Shown: positions 1 to 7,707 of the stretch, one piece after another
Layout: each line of letters begins with the position of its first letter
How positions within the stretch are numbered: position 1 is the first letter of the stretch
Origin: Comamonadaceae bacterium
GTDB taxonomy: Bacteria; Pseudomonadota; Gammaproteobacteria; Burkholderiales; Burkholderiaceae_C
Reading direction: 5' to 3'
NCBI GenBank assembly: GCA_947373105.1
Contig: CANBWK010000010.1
Span: 1-52,114 of the forward strand
DNA length: 52,114 nucleotides
Translations under genes and position numbers: made by a program
The notes under the pieces: model-generated
What the model was told of the DNA's origin: nothing
Databases searched by the model: none
Seen by the model: the letters and a program-made list of their open reading frames with translations, nothing else

Positions 1-1289
1 GCCGCCAAAGGAGGTAAACCTTCTTCGTTCATGATGCGCTCGACGTTTTCGACCACCACAATCGCGTCGTCCACCACAATGCCGATCACCAGCACCATGG
101 CAAACATGGTCAGCACGTTGATGGAGTAACCCAACACAAACAAGCAGGCTAAGGTGCCCATTAAAGTAATGGGAACGACCAAAGTGGGAATGATCGTGTA
201 GCGGATATTTTGCAAAAACAAAAACATCACCAGGAATACCAACACCACGGCTTCAAGCAAAGTTACAACGACTTGTTTAATGGAAATTTCAACAAATTTG
301 GAGCTGTCAAAAGGAATGGTGGCTTGTACACCTGGCGGGAAATAAGGGGACAACTCATCCAGTCTTTTGCGAATGGCTTTGGCTGTAGCCAGTGCGTTAC
401 CGGTAGGCGAGAGTTGAACGCCAATCCCGCTCGAAGGTTTGCCATTCAAGCGTGTTTGAGGGCTGTAGCTTTGTGCGCCCAATTCAATGCGCGCCACATC
501 TTTGAGTCGAACCGAGGAGCCATCGGGGTTGGCACGCAAAACGACATTGCCAAATTCAGTGGCAGTCGTCAATTGACCTTTGACAACCACGGCTGCAAAT
601 ATGGATTGACCCGGGAGGTTGGGTAAATCACCGATTGTGCCCGAGGCGACTTGGGCGTTTTGTGCCGCAATGGCTGCAGACACATCACTGGCCGCCAGTC
701 GATAACTCACCAATTTGGCGGGGTCGATCCAGACACGCATTGCCCGTTCGGTGCCAAAAAGCTGCGCTTGCCCCACCCCAGGAACACGTTGAATTTCAGG
801 CAATATATTGCGCGAAGCATAGTCGCCTAAGGCCACGGGATCAAAGTCCGGATTGCTGGACGACAAAATAGTGAAGAGCAAAAAATTGGAGCGCGATTTG
901 TCTACCCGCACGCCTTGCTGGGTCACGGCTTGAGGCAGGCGGGGGGAGGCGCGACTGAGTCGGTTTTGTACATCTACTTGTGCCAAATCAGGGCTGGTTC
1001 CGGGTTCAAAGCTCAATGTGATGGAGCCCGTTCCATCGGCTTGCGCCACCGACTCCATGTACAACAAGCCTGGTGAGCCGTTCATTTCGCGTTCAATGAC
1101 GGACAAAACGCTGTTTTCAAAAGTTTGGGCTGAAGCGCCTGGGTAGGCGGCAGAAACGATGATCGAGGGCGGCGCCACTGATGGGTATTGCGCCACAGGC
1201 AATTGCGTGATGGCGACACTGCCCACGGCCAATACGAAAAGTGCGATCACCCATGCAAAGATGGGGCGGTCAATGAAAAAACTTGCCAT
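1..1289 (-). CDS. RND multidrug efflux permease, AcrB/MexB (HAE1) type, partial
   Basis: Inner-membrane proton-driven drug exporter subunit of a tripartite pump. The frame is open from the ATG at 1289 to the left edge, giving about 429 N-terminal residues of a protein usually near 1040-1050; the C-terminal part lies outside the window. It begins MASFFIDRPIFAW, the hallmark HAE1 start with the first membrane helix. It contains the porter-domain signature AQNAQVASG and ends in the TM4 segment VVDDAIVVVENVERIM, whose paired aspartates match the proton-relay residues of AcrB. The gene follows the adaptor gene by 9 nt on the same strand, so the two form an operon. No outer-membrane channel gene or TetR-type repressor is visible inside the window. 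Family assignment is firm; drug specificity cannot be read from the sequence. Confidence 0.95.
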   Translation of the reverse strand, partial: MASFFIDRPIFAWVIALFVLAVGSVAITQLPVAQYPSVAPPSIIVSAAYPGASAQTFENSVLSVIEREMNGSPGLLYMESVAQADGTGSITLSFEPGTSPDLAQVDVQNRLSRASPRLPQAVTQQGVRVDKSRSNFLLFTILSSSNPDFDPVALGDYASRNILPEIQRVPGVGQAQLFGTERAMRVWIDPAKLVSYRLAASDVSAAIAAQNAQVASGTIGDLPNLPGQSIFAAVVVKGQLTTATEFGNVVLRANPDGSSVRLKDVARIELGAQSYSPQTRLNGKPSSGIGVQLSPTGNALATAKAIRKRLDELSPYFPPGVQATIPFDSSKFVEISIKQVVVTLLEAVVLVFLVMFLFLQNIRYTIIPTLVVPITLMGTLACLFVLGYSINVLTMFAMVLVIGIVVDDAIVVVENVERIMNEEGLPPLA

Positions 1290-1298
1290 TGCGAAACC

Positions 1299-2471
1299 TT
1301 AAGGACGAGCCGATGGCTGAGCGGCGGCAGGTGCAGGTTTCCATGCAATCGGTTTGACGGGCGCATCGCCTTTCATTTTCTGAAAGCCTTCGGCCACCAC
1401 CATCTCGCCTTCTTTCAAACCTTCCAAAACGATCCATTGGCCATCTTTGCTGCCATTGACCTTGATTTTGCGGGTGGTGACTTTCCCATCATTGGCGACG
1501 ACTTTGACGCTGTCGGTGTCACCAGACCGGAGAACCGCTTGCTGCGGCAGCAAGATGGCTTGAGCAGCGGTGGCTTGTTGGGTTTGCACCCGCACGAACA
1601 TACCGGGCAGCAGCAAGCCTTTGGGATTGGGGAATTTCGCCCGCAATGTGACCTGACCTGTACTGGAGTCGACAGTTAAGTCCGAAAAAATCAAACGGCC
1701 TGTGTGTGGGAAAGCGCTGCCGTCTTCGAGCATCAGTTTGACTGTTGATGCTTGTTCGGCCTTGGTGCTTTGCAACTTACCGCTGGCCAGCGAACTGCGT
1801 AAACGCATGACGTCATTGGCCGATTGTGTGAAGTTGACATAAATCGGGTCAATTTGTTGCACTACGGCTAAAGGCGTGACCTCGCCTTGGCCGACCAAGG
1901 CCCCTTCGGTGACCAAGGCTCGGCCAACACGACCGGCAATGGGCGAGCGCACTGCGGCGTAGTTGACATTCAGCTGGGCCGTTTCAATGTTGGCTTTGGC
2001 AACGGCTACATCCGCTTGCGCTTGCTTAAAAGCAGCCTGTGCACCCACATATTCTTGTTGGCTGATCGCGTTGGCTTCGATCAACGGTTTGTAGCGTTCC
2101 GCCAAGGCTTGCGTTTGGTTAAGGTTGGCGTCTGCCTTGGCCAGGCTGGCTTGGGTGCTGTTGAGTGTTGCTTTATAGGGAGCATCGTCTATCTGAAACA
2201 GTGCTTGCTCTGCCTTGACATCACTGCCTTCCACAAAATTGATTTTTTGCACAATCCCTGCCACACGCGCACGCACCTGGGCAATGCGATAGGCCTCGGT
2301 TCGACCTGGTAATTCGGTGCTCAGGGCCACGCTGGAAAATGCCGTAGTGACAACGCTCACTTCGGGGGGTGGAGGGGCAGAAGAGGCCCCAGCAGGCGCT
2401 GAGGGGGTGTTGCTGGCAGGGCAGGCGCTTAACAAGCTTGTCAAACACGCAATGAACCCCAGTTTGCTCAT
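1299..2471 (-). CDS. RND efflux periplasmic adaptor (membrane fusion) lipoprotein, AcrA/MexA type
   Basis: Periplasmic adaptor that bridges the RND permease and an outer-membrane channel. I chose the ATG at 2471 (390 aa) because it is followed at once by a lipoprotein signal with lipobox LLSAC (lipidated Cys17). An in-frame extension upstream to 2582 would put unrelated residues before that signal. After a Pro/Ala/Ser-rich linker come the barrel-sandwich (lipoyl-like) halves around RVAGIVQKINFVEG and YAAVRSPIAGRVG, flanking an alpha-helical hairpin rich in Gln/Ala, then the beta-barrel and a membrane-proximal domain ending in a Pro/Ala-rich tail. It is the first gene of the operon with the permease. 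The promoter should lie in 2472-2767, shared with the divergent Hsp70-like gene, but I see no convincing sigma70 pair there. Confidence 0.93.
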   Translation of the reverse strand: MSKLGFIACLTSLLSACPASNTPSAPAGASSAPPPPEVSVVTTAFSSVALSTELPGRTEAYRIAQVRARVAGIVQKINFVEGSDVKAEQALFQIDDAPYKATLNSTQASLAKADANLNQTQALAERYKPLIEANAISQQEYVGAQAAFKQAQADVAVAKANIETAQLNVNYAAVRSPIAGRVGRALVTEGALVGQGEVTPLAVVQQIDPIYVNFTQSANDVMRLRSSLASGKLQSTKAEQASTVKLMLEDGSAFPHTGRLIFSDLTVDSSTGQVTLRAKFPNPKGLLLPGMFVRVQTQQATAAQAILLPQQAVLRSGDTDSVKVVANDGKVTTRKIKVNGSKDGQWIVLEGLKEGEMVVAEGFQKMKGDAPVKPIAWKPAPAAAQPSARP

Positions 2472-2767
2472 GAAAGCGTATTGCGCGATAGAACGAGGGG
2501 ACAGGTTTCTTGCAAGCATGCAAAAGCTTTCATTCAGTAGTTCTTGGGACCAACGCAGCCGGTTGTAATCGAGGCGCAGCAAGGGGCATCAAAGGGCACC
2601 AACGGATTTCGAGGTGTCAATTTCAGTATAGCAAGGCTGGCCAACCGATTTGGGCTGCTGCTGTGCCAAAATCCCCCGCTTGCTCACGCAAGCTTCACCC
2701 TGTGCGCTTGAGTTGCTTAGACACTTTGTTTTTTGAAGTGCAAGCAGCCTCTTTTTTCTGGTTCCTT

Positions 2768-4021
2768 ATGGCAAGTATTCTTCCCGGCACGCTCGGTATT
2801 GATTTTGGTACGTCCAACTCGGCCGTTTCGTGGGCGCATGGTGCCCATGCCGCTCAGTTGATCGCGGTGGAAGGCGAAGCCACGACCATACCGACAGCGC
2901 TTTTTTTTGATGCCGAGACAGGCCTTACCCATTTTGGCCGCGATGCGTTGGCCATGTACTTGGCTGGGCACGACGGCCGTCTGATGCGTTCGCTGAAGAG
3001 CTTGCTGGGCAGCCCCCTGCTGATGGAAAAAACGGCCATCAACCACCAACTGGTCAGCTTTCAAGACATCATTGGTTTCTTTTTAACCGAATTGGTGCAA
3101 CGAACAGAGGCGCAACTGGGGGGCCTGCCCCGTCGTTTGGTGCTGGGCCGCCCGGTTCACTTTGTGGATGACGACCCTGAGCGCGACCATCAGGCGGAGC
3201 ACATGCTGCTGCAAGCAGCCAGTCGTTTGGGTTTTGAAGAAATCACTTTCCAACTGGAACCCATTGCTGCGGCATTGGATTACGAACGTCGCTTGAAGAA
3301 AGAAGCCACGGTTTTGGTGGTCGACATTGGCGGCGGTACTTCTGACTTTACCGTCGTTCGTCTGGGGCCAGATCGGTTTGCCAAAGGGGATCGCAAGTCC
3401 GATATCTTGGCCACAACCGGCGTGCACATTGGCGGTACCGACTACGACAAGCGTTTGAGCCTGGCCCATCTGATGCCGCTGCTCGGCTACAAGCACCTAG
3501 GTCCTGATGGGCGAGAAGTGCCCAGTGGTGGTTTCATTGACTTGAGCACTTGGCACTTGATCCATTGGCAGCAGAGTCCCAAGGCTGTGCGCGATGCCCA
3601 CGCACTGCGTACCAATTACAAAGATGTGCAATTGCATGACCGCTTTATGACCGTATTGCGCCAAAAGTTAGGCCATGGATTGGCACACAGTGTGGAGCAA
3701 GCCAAGATCGGTTGCTCTGGCAGCGATTTGCCGCAAGTGATGGATTTGTCCTTGGTGCAAGACCATTTGGTGGCAGAAATGTCCGCGCACACCGTGGCTG
3801 AACATCTACAAGCCCTGTTTCTTGAAGTGGTTGCTTGCGGCCAAACATGCGTGCAACTTGCTGGGCTTAAAACATCACAGATTGATGCGGTCTACATGAC
3901 CGGTGGTTCTTCGGCGCTCCAGCCTTTTCAGGCCGCGTTGCGCCTGGCTTTTCCGGGTGTGGATTTGGTCACCGGCGATTTGTTCGGTGGCGTAGCTTCT
4001 GGCTTGGCTTACTCGCAATGA
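2768..4021 (+). CDS. Hsp70-family ATPase, YegD-like
   Basis: Actin/Hsp70-fold ATPase of 417 aa from the ATG at 2768; the open frame continues upstream to 2510, but the conserved LGIDFGTSNS start sits at residues 9-18 only with this ATG. Visible nucleotide-binding motifs are phosphate-1 (GIDFGTSNS, 10-18), phosphate-2 (DIGGGTSDF, 186-194) and the adenosine motif (TGGSSALQPF, 378-387). The chain ends about 30 residues after the last motif, so it lacks the substrate-binding and lid domains of DnaK (about 638 aa), as in YegD proteins. Function of YegD relatives is poorly known; a specialised chaperone or regulatory ATPase is an inference. It stands alone between a divergent efflux operon and a downstream decarboxylase-like gene, with a hairpin resembling a terminator after its stop. 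Confidence 0.88.
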   Translation: MASILPGTLGIDFGTSNSAVSWAHGAHAAQLIAVEGEATTIPTALFFDAETGLTHFGRDALAMYLAGHDGRLMRSLKSLLGSPLLMEKTAINHQLVSFQDIIGFFLTELVQRTEAQLGGLPRRLVLGRPVHFVDDDPERDHQAEHMLLQAASRLGFEEITFQLEPIAAALDYERRLKKEATVLVVDIGGGTSDFTVVRLGPDRFAKGDRKSDILATTGVHIGGTDYDKRLSLAHLMPLLGYKHLGPDGREVPSGGFIDLSTWHLIHWQQSPKAVRDAHALRTNYKDVQLHDRFMTVLRQKLGHGLAHSVEQAKIGCSGSDLPQVMDLSLVQDHLVAEMSAHTVAEHLQALFLEVVACGQTCVQLAGLKTSQIDAVYMTGGSSALQPFQAALRLAFPGVDLVTGDLFGGVASGLAYSQ

Positions 4022-4038
4022 ATTAGCTTTTAGAGACG

Positions 4039-4068
4039 TTCACAATTGTCCGGCTTGTGTGAATTTTT
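4039..4068 (+). terminator. Possible intrinsic terminator after the Hsp70-like gene
   Basis: A 6-bp inverted repeat TTCACA/TGTGAA (4039-4044 and 4058-4063) is followed directly by five T residues. The stem is short and only half GC, so it would be a weak terminator. It lies 18 nt after the stop codon of the upstream gene. Confidence 0.4.
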
Positions 4069-4186
4069 CTCTTTTGTCGCGTGAGCTTTTTCGGCCTCAA
4101 TTACTGAACCCATGAGACCGTTGGGCGCTTAAGCAAGGCGGGGTTTGGCTAAACTGTGCCTTTCCTCCAGCACCAGAAAGTGACTC

Positions 4187-5179
4187 ATGTCTCAGCTCCC
4201 ACTTACCATTGCGACCACAGACTACGATCATTTTCGTGACTTTCGATCCGGCGTGGTCAAGGCCGAAGGCATTGACCTGAATTGGTTGAACCTGGGGCAC
4301 CATGAATGTTTTGCCCGTTTCACGGCCAACCGCGAGTTTGACCTGTCCGAATTGTCATTCGCCAAGTTCACCACCCAGGTCACCCGAGCCGACAGCGATA
4401 TCATCGGTTTGCCCGTGATCTGTTCACGCCTATTTCGGTTCAGCTCTTTTTATGTGAACAAAAAAAGCGGCATCAAATCGGTGCAGGACCTCATTGGCAA
4501 AAAAGTGGGTTCACCCGAATGGGCGCATTCGGCTGCGGTCTACATGCGCGGTTGGATGCACAACGACATGGGCGTGAAATTGACAGACGTGCATTGGTAC
4601 CAAGCCGGAGCCAACGCGCCAGGTCGTGAAGAAAAAGTCGAATTGTCATTGCCTGAGGGCTTGAAGTTGACCCGTGTGGCTGACAAGTCTTTGAGCGACA
4701 TGCTGGCTTCGGGCGAGATCGACTGCGCCATCATTGCGCGCCCCCCGACCTGCTTTTTGGAAGGGCACCCGGACGTGGTCCGACTGTTCCCAGACTTCCT
4801 GGACATGGAGGACGAGTACTACGACCGCACCAAAGTCTGGCCGATCATGCACATCATTGCGATGAAGAAAAGTATTCTTGATGCGCACCCTTGGGTGGCG
4901 CGTAATATGTACAACGCCTTTCAGGAGTCCAAGCGCCGCAGCATTGAACGCATCATGGACCCGGCTGTATCGCGCTACCCCGTGCCTTGGCTTACAACCT
5001 ACGCGCGCAAGATGCGCGACAAAATGGAAAATGGCGATACCTTTCCCTACGGCATTGAAGAAAACCGCGCCACTTGGGAGTTGATGGCCAAGTACACCTT
5101 CCAGCAAGGCATTGCCCACCGCCAATTCACCCCTGAAGAAATTTTTCCGCAAGGCATGATGACCAAGGTCGTGATTTAA
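4187..5179 (+). CDS. 4,5-dihydroxyphthalate decarboxylase-like protein (binding-protein fold, no signal peptide)
   Basis: Protein of 330 aa starting MSQLPLTIATTDYDHFRDF. Its overall pattern (IATxDYDH near the start, LNLGHHECFARF, FDLSELSFAKF, GKKVGSPEWAHSAAVYMRGW) resembles the family annotated as 4,5-dihydroxyphthalate decarboxylase (Pht5) or NMT1/THI5-like substrate-binding protein. There is no signal peptide, lipobox or hydrophobic N-terminal segment, so the protein should stay in the cytosol. This favours an enzyme or cytosolic binding role over ABC-transport capture. The class II aldolase-like gene follows 10 nt downstream after GGAG, suggesting joint expression. I infer an aromatic or organic-acid decarboxylation step but cannot name the substrate. 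No phthalate dioxygenase genes are present nearby. Confidence 0.75.
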   Translation: MSQLPLTIATTDYDHFRDFRSGVVKAEGIDLNWLNLGHHECFARFTANREFDLSELSFAKFTTQVTRADSDIIGLPVICSRLFRFSSFYVNKKSGIKSVQDLIGKKVGSPEWAHSAAVYMRGWMHNDMGVKLTDVHWYQAGANAPGREEKVELSLPEGLKLTRVADKSLSDMLASGEIDCAIIARPPTCFLEGHPDVVRLFPDFLDMEDEYYDRTKVWPIMHIIAMKKSILDAHPWVARNMYNAFQESKRRSIERIMDPAVSRYPVPWLTTYARKMRDKMENGDTFPYGIEENRATWELMAKYTFQQGIAHRQFTPEEIFPQGMMTKVVI

Positions 5180-5189
5180 GGAGTACCGC

Positions 5190-5870
5190 ATGTCAGACAT
5201 AAACGCTCTCAAGCAGCAGTTGGTCAACTGCATTCGCATGCTCGAAAACTCGGACATCATTGACTACAACGGCCATGCCAGTATTCGCGTGGGTGACCGC
5301 ATGCTGATCAACATCGGTTCTTGCCAACGCTCCCAGCTCACGGTGAAAGACATTTGCACCATTGACATGGAGGGTCATGTGATCGAAGGCGAAGGCAAAC
5401 CACCGCTGGAGTTTCATTTGCATGCCGGTATTTACCGTGTGCGTCCAGATGTTCATGCGGTGGTGCATGCGCACCCCAAGTGGTCGACCTTTTTAAGCAT
5501 GGCCGGGCATCCCTATTTGCCGGTTTATGGTCAGGGATCCTTGGTGTATCCGATGCCCTTACTGGACTCACCCAACTCCATCAACACCAAAGCCATGGCC
5601 GACCGCTTGGCCGCAACTTTGGGCGACCGGCCTGCCGCAATGATGAAATCACATGGCGCTGTGACTGTGGGTAAAAACATGGTGGAAGCTTTTGTGCTGG
5701 CCAACTACATGGAAGAGAACGCCTACCGCCAGTACATGGCGATGCAAATTGGCAAACCCTACGAGTTCTCAGAACACGAAATCGCCATGTGCCGCGAAAA
5801 GCTCTGGAATGAAGCCCTGTTCAAACGCGCCTGGGATCACTTCAGCGCCAAAGCAGGTTTAGCGATTTAA
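5190..5870 (+). CDS. Class II aldolase/adducin-family protein
   Basis: Cytosolic zinc-dependent aldolase-fold protein, 226 aa. The FucA-type metal and catalytic residues are visible: Glu74 in PPLEFHLHAG, His93 and His95 in HAHPKWST, and His155 in KSHGAVTV. Class II members include fuculose/ribulose-phosphate aldolases and epimerases, and also decarboxylases of hydroxylated aromatic acids. The upstream neighbour, a dihydroxyphthalate-decarboxylase-like protein only 10 nt away, makes an aromatic or keto-acid lyase more likely than a sugar-phosphate aldolase, but that is inference. A GGAG Shine-Dalgarno lies 6 nt before the ATG. Its TAA stop overlaps the stop of the convergent AroE-like gene by 4 nt. 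Confidence 0.88.
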   Translation: MSDINALKQQLVNCIRMLENSDIIDYNGHASIRVGDRMLINIGSCQRSQLTVKDICTIDMEGHVIEGEGKPPLEFHLHAGIYRVRPDVHAVVHAHPKWSTFLSMAGHPYLPVYGQGSLVYPMPLLDSPNSINTKAMADRLAATLGDRPAAMMKSHGAVTVGKNMVEAFVLANYMEENAYRQYMAMQIGKPYEFSEHEIAMCREKLWNEALFKRAWDHFSAKAGLAI

Positions 5871-6715
5871 GCCAGGATGCTTTGCTCCACCAAGGAGCGA
5901 AGTTCATCCGTCACGCTGGGCTCGATCCCGAACCAGGCCTTCCAGCCCAAGGGGCCTTGGTGCAAGAGCATGCCCAAGCCGTTGATCGTGCGGTTACCGC
6001 GCAGTCGGGCCAGCTCCAGAAACGGTGTTTCCAGCGGGATATACACCACATCAGCAACCAAAGCCGACAAGGGCAGCAGCGACAGGTCAACGTCCAGTGC
6101 GGGTTGCCCCACCATGCCTTGGCTGGTGGTGTTGACCACCATGGCCGCACCGGCCATCAGCTCATGGCGTACATCCCAAGGGTAAGCCGAGATGGGGCCG
6201 CCGATGTCAGTCGCCACGGTTTGCGCGCGTTCTAAATTTCGGTTGACCAAGCGAATTTCTGTCGCTCCTGCCTGAATCAGGCCATAACACACTGCGCGGC
6301 AAGCGCCGCCCGCGCCCAGAACCACCACGGGTCCGGCATCTGCTCGCCATGTGGGGTCTGATTGTTGCAGGTTGCGAATGAAACCGGGTGCATCGTTGTT
6401 GCTGCCCACCAGCCGTCCATCGGAATGCGCCACCACGCAACTGATGGCGCCAATTTTGCGCGCAGTCTCGTCAATTTCGTCCACGATTGACATGGCCTCT
6501 TGCTTGTGGGGAATGGTCAAGTTGCATCCCGCAAAGCCCAAGGGCTGAAGGGCGCGCAGTGCCGCTTCCAGTTTGTCTGGCTCCACAGCCAAAGGGAGGT
6601 AAGTGCCTTGTAAGCCTTGCTGCTTGAACCAGTAGTTGTGGATCATGGGCGAGCGCGAGTGCATCACGGGCCAGCCCATGACGCCGGCCAAAAGTAGTCG
6701 ATTAGGTGAGGTCAT
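5867..6715 (-). CDS. Shikimate dehydrogenase-family oxidoreductase (AroE paralogue)
   Basis: NADP-dependent oxidoreductase of the AroE family, 282 aa. Conserved features are the carboxylate-binding serines (Ser20, Ser22 in HSRSP), the catalytic lysine (Lys71 in NLTIPHK), the catalytic aspartate (Asp108), the dinucleotide loop GAGGACRA (134-141), an NRNLER motif (158-163) compatible with NADP preference, and the C-terminal GLGMLLHQ. Two conserved positions differ from biosynthetic AroE: the GAxNT motif reads GAISC (Ser92 where Asn is normal), and NTDG reads NNDAPG. These suggest a paralogue with an altered substrate, such as the quinate/shikimate or AroE-like classes, rather than the housekeeping enzyme. 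A periplasmic binding-protein gene lies 12 nt upstream on the same strand. Confidence 0.85.
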   Translation of the reverse strand: MTSPNRLLLAGVMGWPVMHSRSPMIHNYWFKQQGLQGTYLPLAVEPDKLEAALRALQPLGFAGCNLTIPHKQEAMSIVDEIDETARKIGAISCVVAHSDGRLVGSNNDAPGFIRNLQQSDPTWRADAGPVVVLGAGGACRAVCYGLIQAGATEIRLVNRNLERAQTVATDIGGPISAYPWDVRHELMAGAAMVVNTTSQGMVGQPALDVDLSLLPLSALVADVVYIPLETPFLELARLRGNRTINGLGMLLHQGPLGWKAWFGIEPSVTDELRSLVEQSILA

Positions 6716-6727
6716 TTTCTTGGCGTT

Positions 6728-7537
6728 TTAGGGCAGGGAAGCAGGCGCAATTGAAGCCCCTTCTATCTTGTGTTTTTTGAGCGATGCGGCCACAAAACCA
6801 CTGCTTTTCATTTCTTCAACATAAAGGCGTAAGTAGCGCTGCGCTTCAGGGGCTCTGTCTTTAGGCAGGCCCATGGCCTGCTCAATCACCATAAAACGCC
6901 CCGGCAGCAAACGCAGGTTGGGCAGGCGTGCGGCATCAAACTCAAGTTGTTGTTTGACGCCTGCGGCAACTTCTAATTTTTCTTTCAGGAAGAAATCCAC
7001 CGTGGTGGGGGAGGTTGGTGCCCGTTGCAATTGCGCTTGTTTGATTTCACGGGTCAGGAACAAATCGTAGGCGCTGCCTTTGCCAACGGCAATGCGTAAA
7101 CCGGTGCGGTCCACCTCCTCGTTCTTTTGAATGGCAGAGTCCTTTGCAACCAAATAACTGCCTTCAATCAATACATAGGGCGCAGTGAAGGCGATACCTT
7201 GACCGCGAACCGGGTCCACGGCAAAAAACCCGATGTCTGCTTTGCCGTGGGTCACAGCATCCACCGACTTGCCCGCCGAATCAAACACGACCAACTCCAA
7301 GCCCAAACCCAAACGGCGGGCCAGCTCGGTCGCAAGATCTACCGACACGCCCACGGGTTGACCCGAGGTCGCATCCTTCTGGGCCAAGATGGGGTTGCCC
7401 AAGTTGATTGAGGCTCTCAGGTTCCCCATAGGGGCAAATTGTTGGGGCAGGGTGGTCATGTTTTGGGCAAAGCTCAAATGAGAAGTCAGGCACCAGCTCA
7501 AGGCCAGAGTCCAGCGGTACAGTCGAATGGAAAGCAT
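6728..7537 (-). CDS. Periplasmic substrate-binding protein, SBP_bac_3 (amino-acid-type) family
   Basis: Secreted solute-binding protein of 269 aa. The ATG at 7537 is preceded by AGAGGAA at good spacing and gives a classic signal peptide with predicted cleavage after SFA (residue 24); an in-frame GTG further upstream is less likely. Family features include VSVDLATELARRLG, GKADIGFFAVDP and VRGQGIAFTAPYV, where the Arg is the usual ligand-carboxylate contact. The aspartate that normally binds the ligand alpha-amine in lobe two appears replaced (VAAGVKQQ), so the ligand may not be an amino acid. No permease or ATPase gene is adjacent, making it an orphan paired with the AroE-like gene. A perfect hairpin covers its Shine-Dalgarno. 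Confidence 0.85.
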   Translation of the reverse strand: MLSIRLYRWTLALSWCLTSHLSFAQNMTTLPQQFAPMGNLRASINLGNPILAQKDATSGQPVGVSVDLATELARRLGLGLELVVFDSAGKSVDAVTHGKADIGFFAVDPVRGQGIAFTAPYVLIEGSYLVAKDSAIQKNEEVDRTGLRIAVGKGSAYDLFLTREIKQAQLQRAPTSPTTVDFFLKEKLEVAAGVKQQLEFDAARLPNLRLLPGRFMVIEQAMGLPKDRAPEAQRYLRLYVEEMKSSGFVAASLKKHKIEGASIAPASLP

Positions 7538-7544
7538 GGCAGTT

Positions 7545-7560
7545 CCTCTGTTCACAGAGG
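7545..7560 (-). promoter_or_regulatory. Shine-Dalgarno-sequestering hairpin in the leader of the binding-protein gene
   Basis: Read on the minus strand, CCTCTG, a 4-nt TGAA loop and CAGAGG form a perfect 6-bp hairpin. Its 3' arm contains the AGAGG ribosome-binding site of the gene starting at 7537, with AACTGCC between stem and ATG. Folding would hide the ribosome-binding site, as in RNA thermometers or other translational switches. The structure is seen directly; regulation is inferred. Confidence 0.5.
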
Positions 7561-7707
7561 CCTAGTTTGGCAGGCTTTTGAGTGTGAGAAGACTTCTTGC
7601 CCTCATTCCGGACTAAAGAGAAACCCTGATGTGATTTTTTCTCTCGATGGATAGCATGGAAACACTAAGTCGCTCTATGGTGAGTGACTCTTTTCAAGGA
7701 AAGCACA

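Noticed and set aside
2678..2693. Small palindrome GCTTG-N6-CAAGC in the RND/Hsp70 intergenic region
   Set aside because: Only 5 bp per arm with no flanking promoter elements; expected by chance in a region of this size.
6728..7537. Periplasmic cyclohexadienyl (arogenate/prephenate) dehydratase, suggested by SBP_bac_3 fold, size and AroE-like neighbour
   Set aside because: The stretches I can compare by eye look like generic transport binding proteins rather than PheC, and I cannot place the catalytic Glu with confidence.
7617..7644. 7-bp inverted repeat AGAGAAA/TTTCTCT upstream of the metallo-hydrolase gene
   Set aside because: AT-rich purine/pyrimidine arms form easily by chance and show no link to a start site or promoter.
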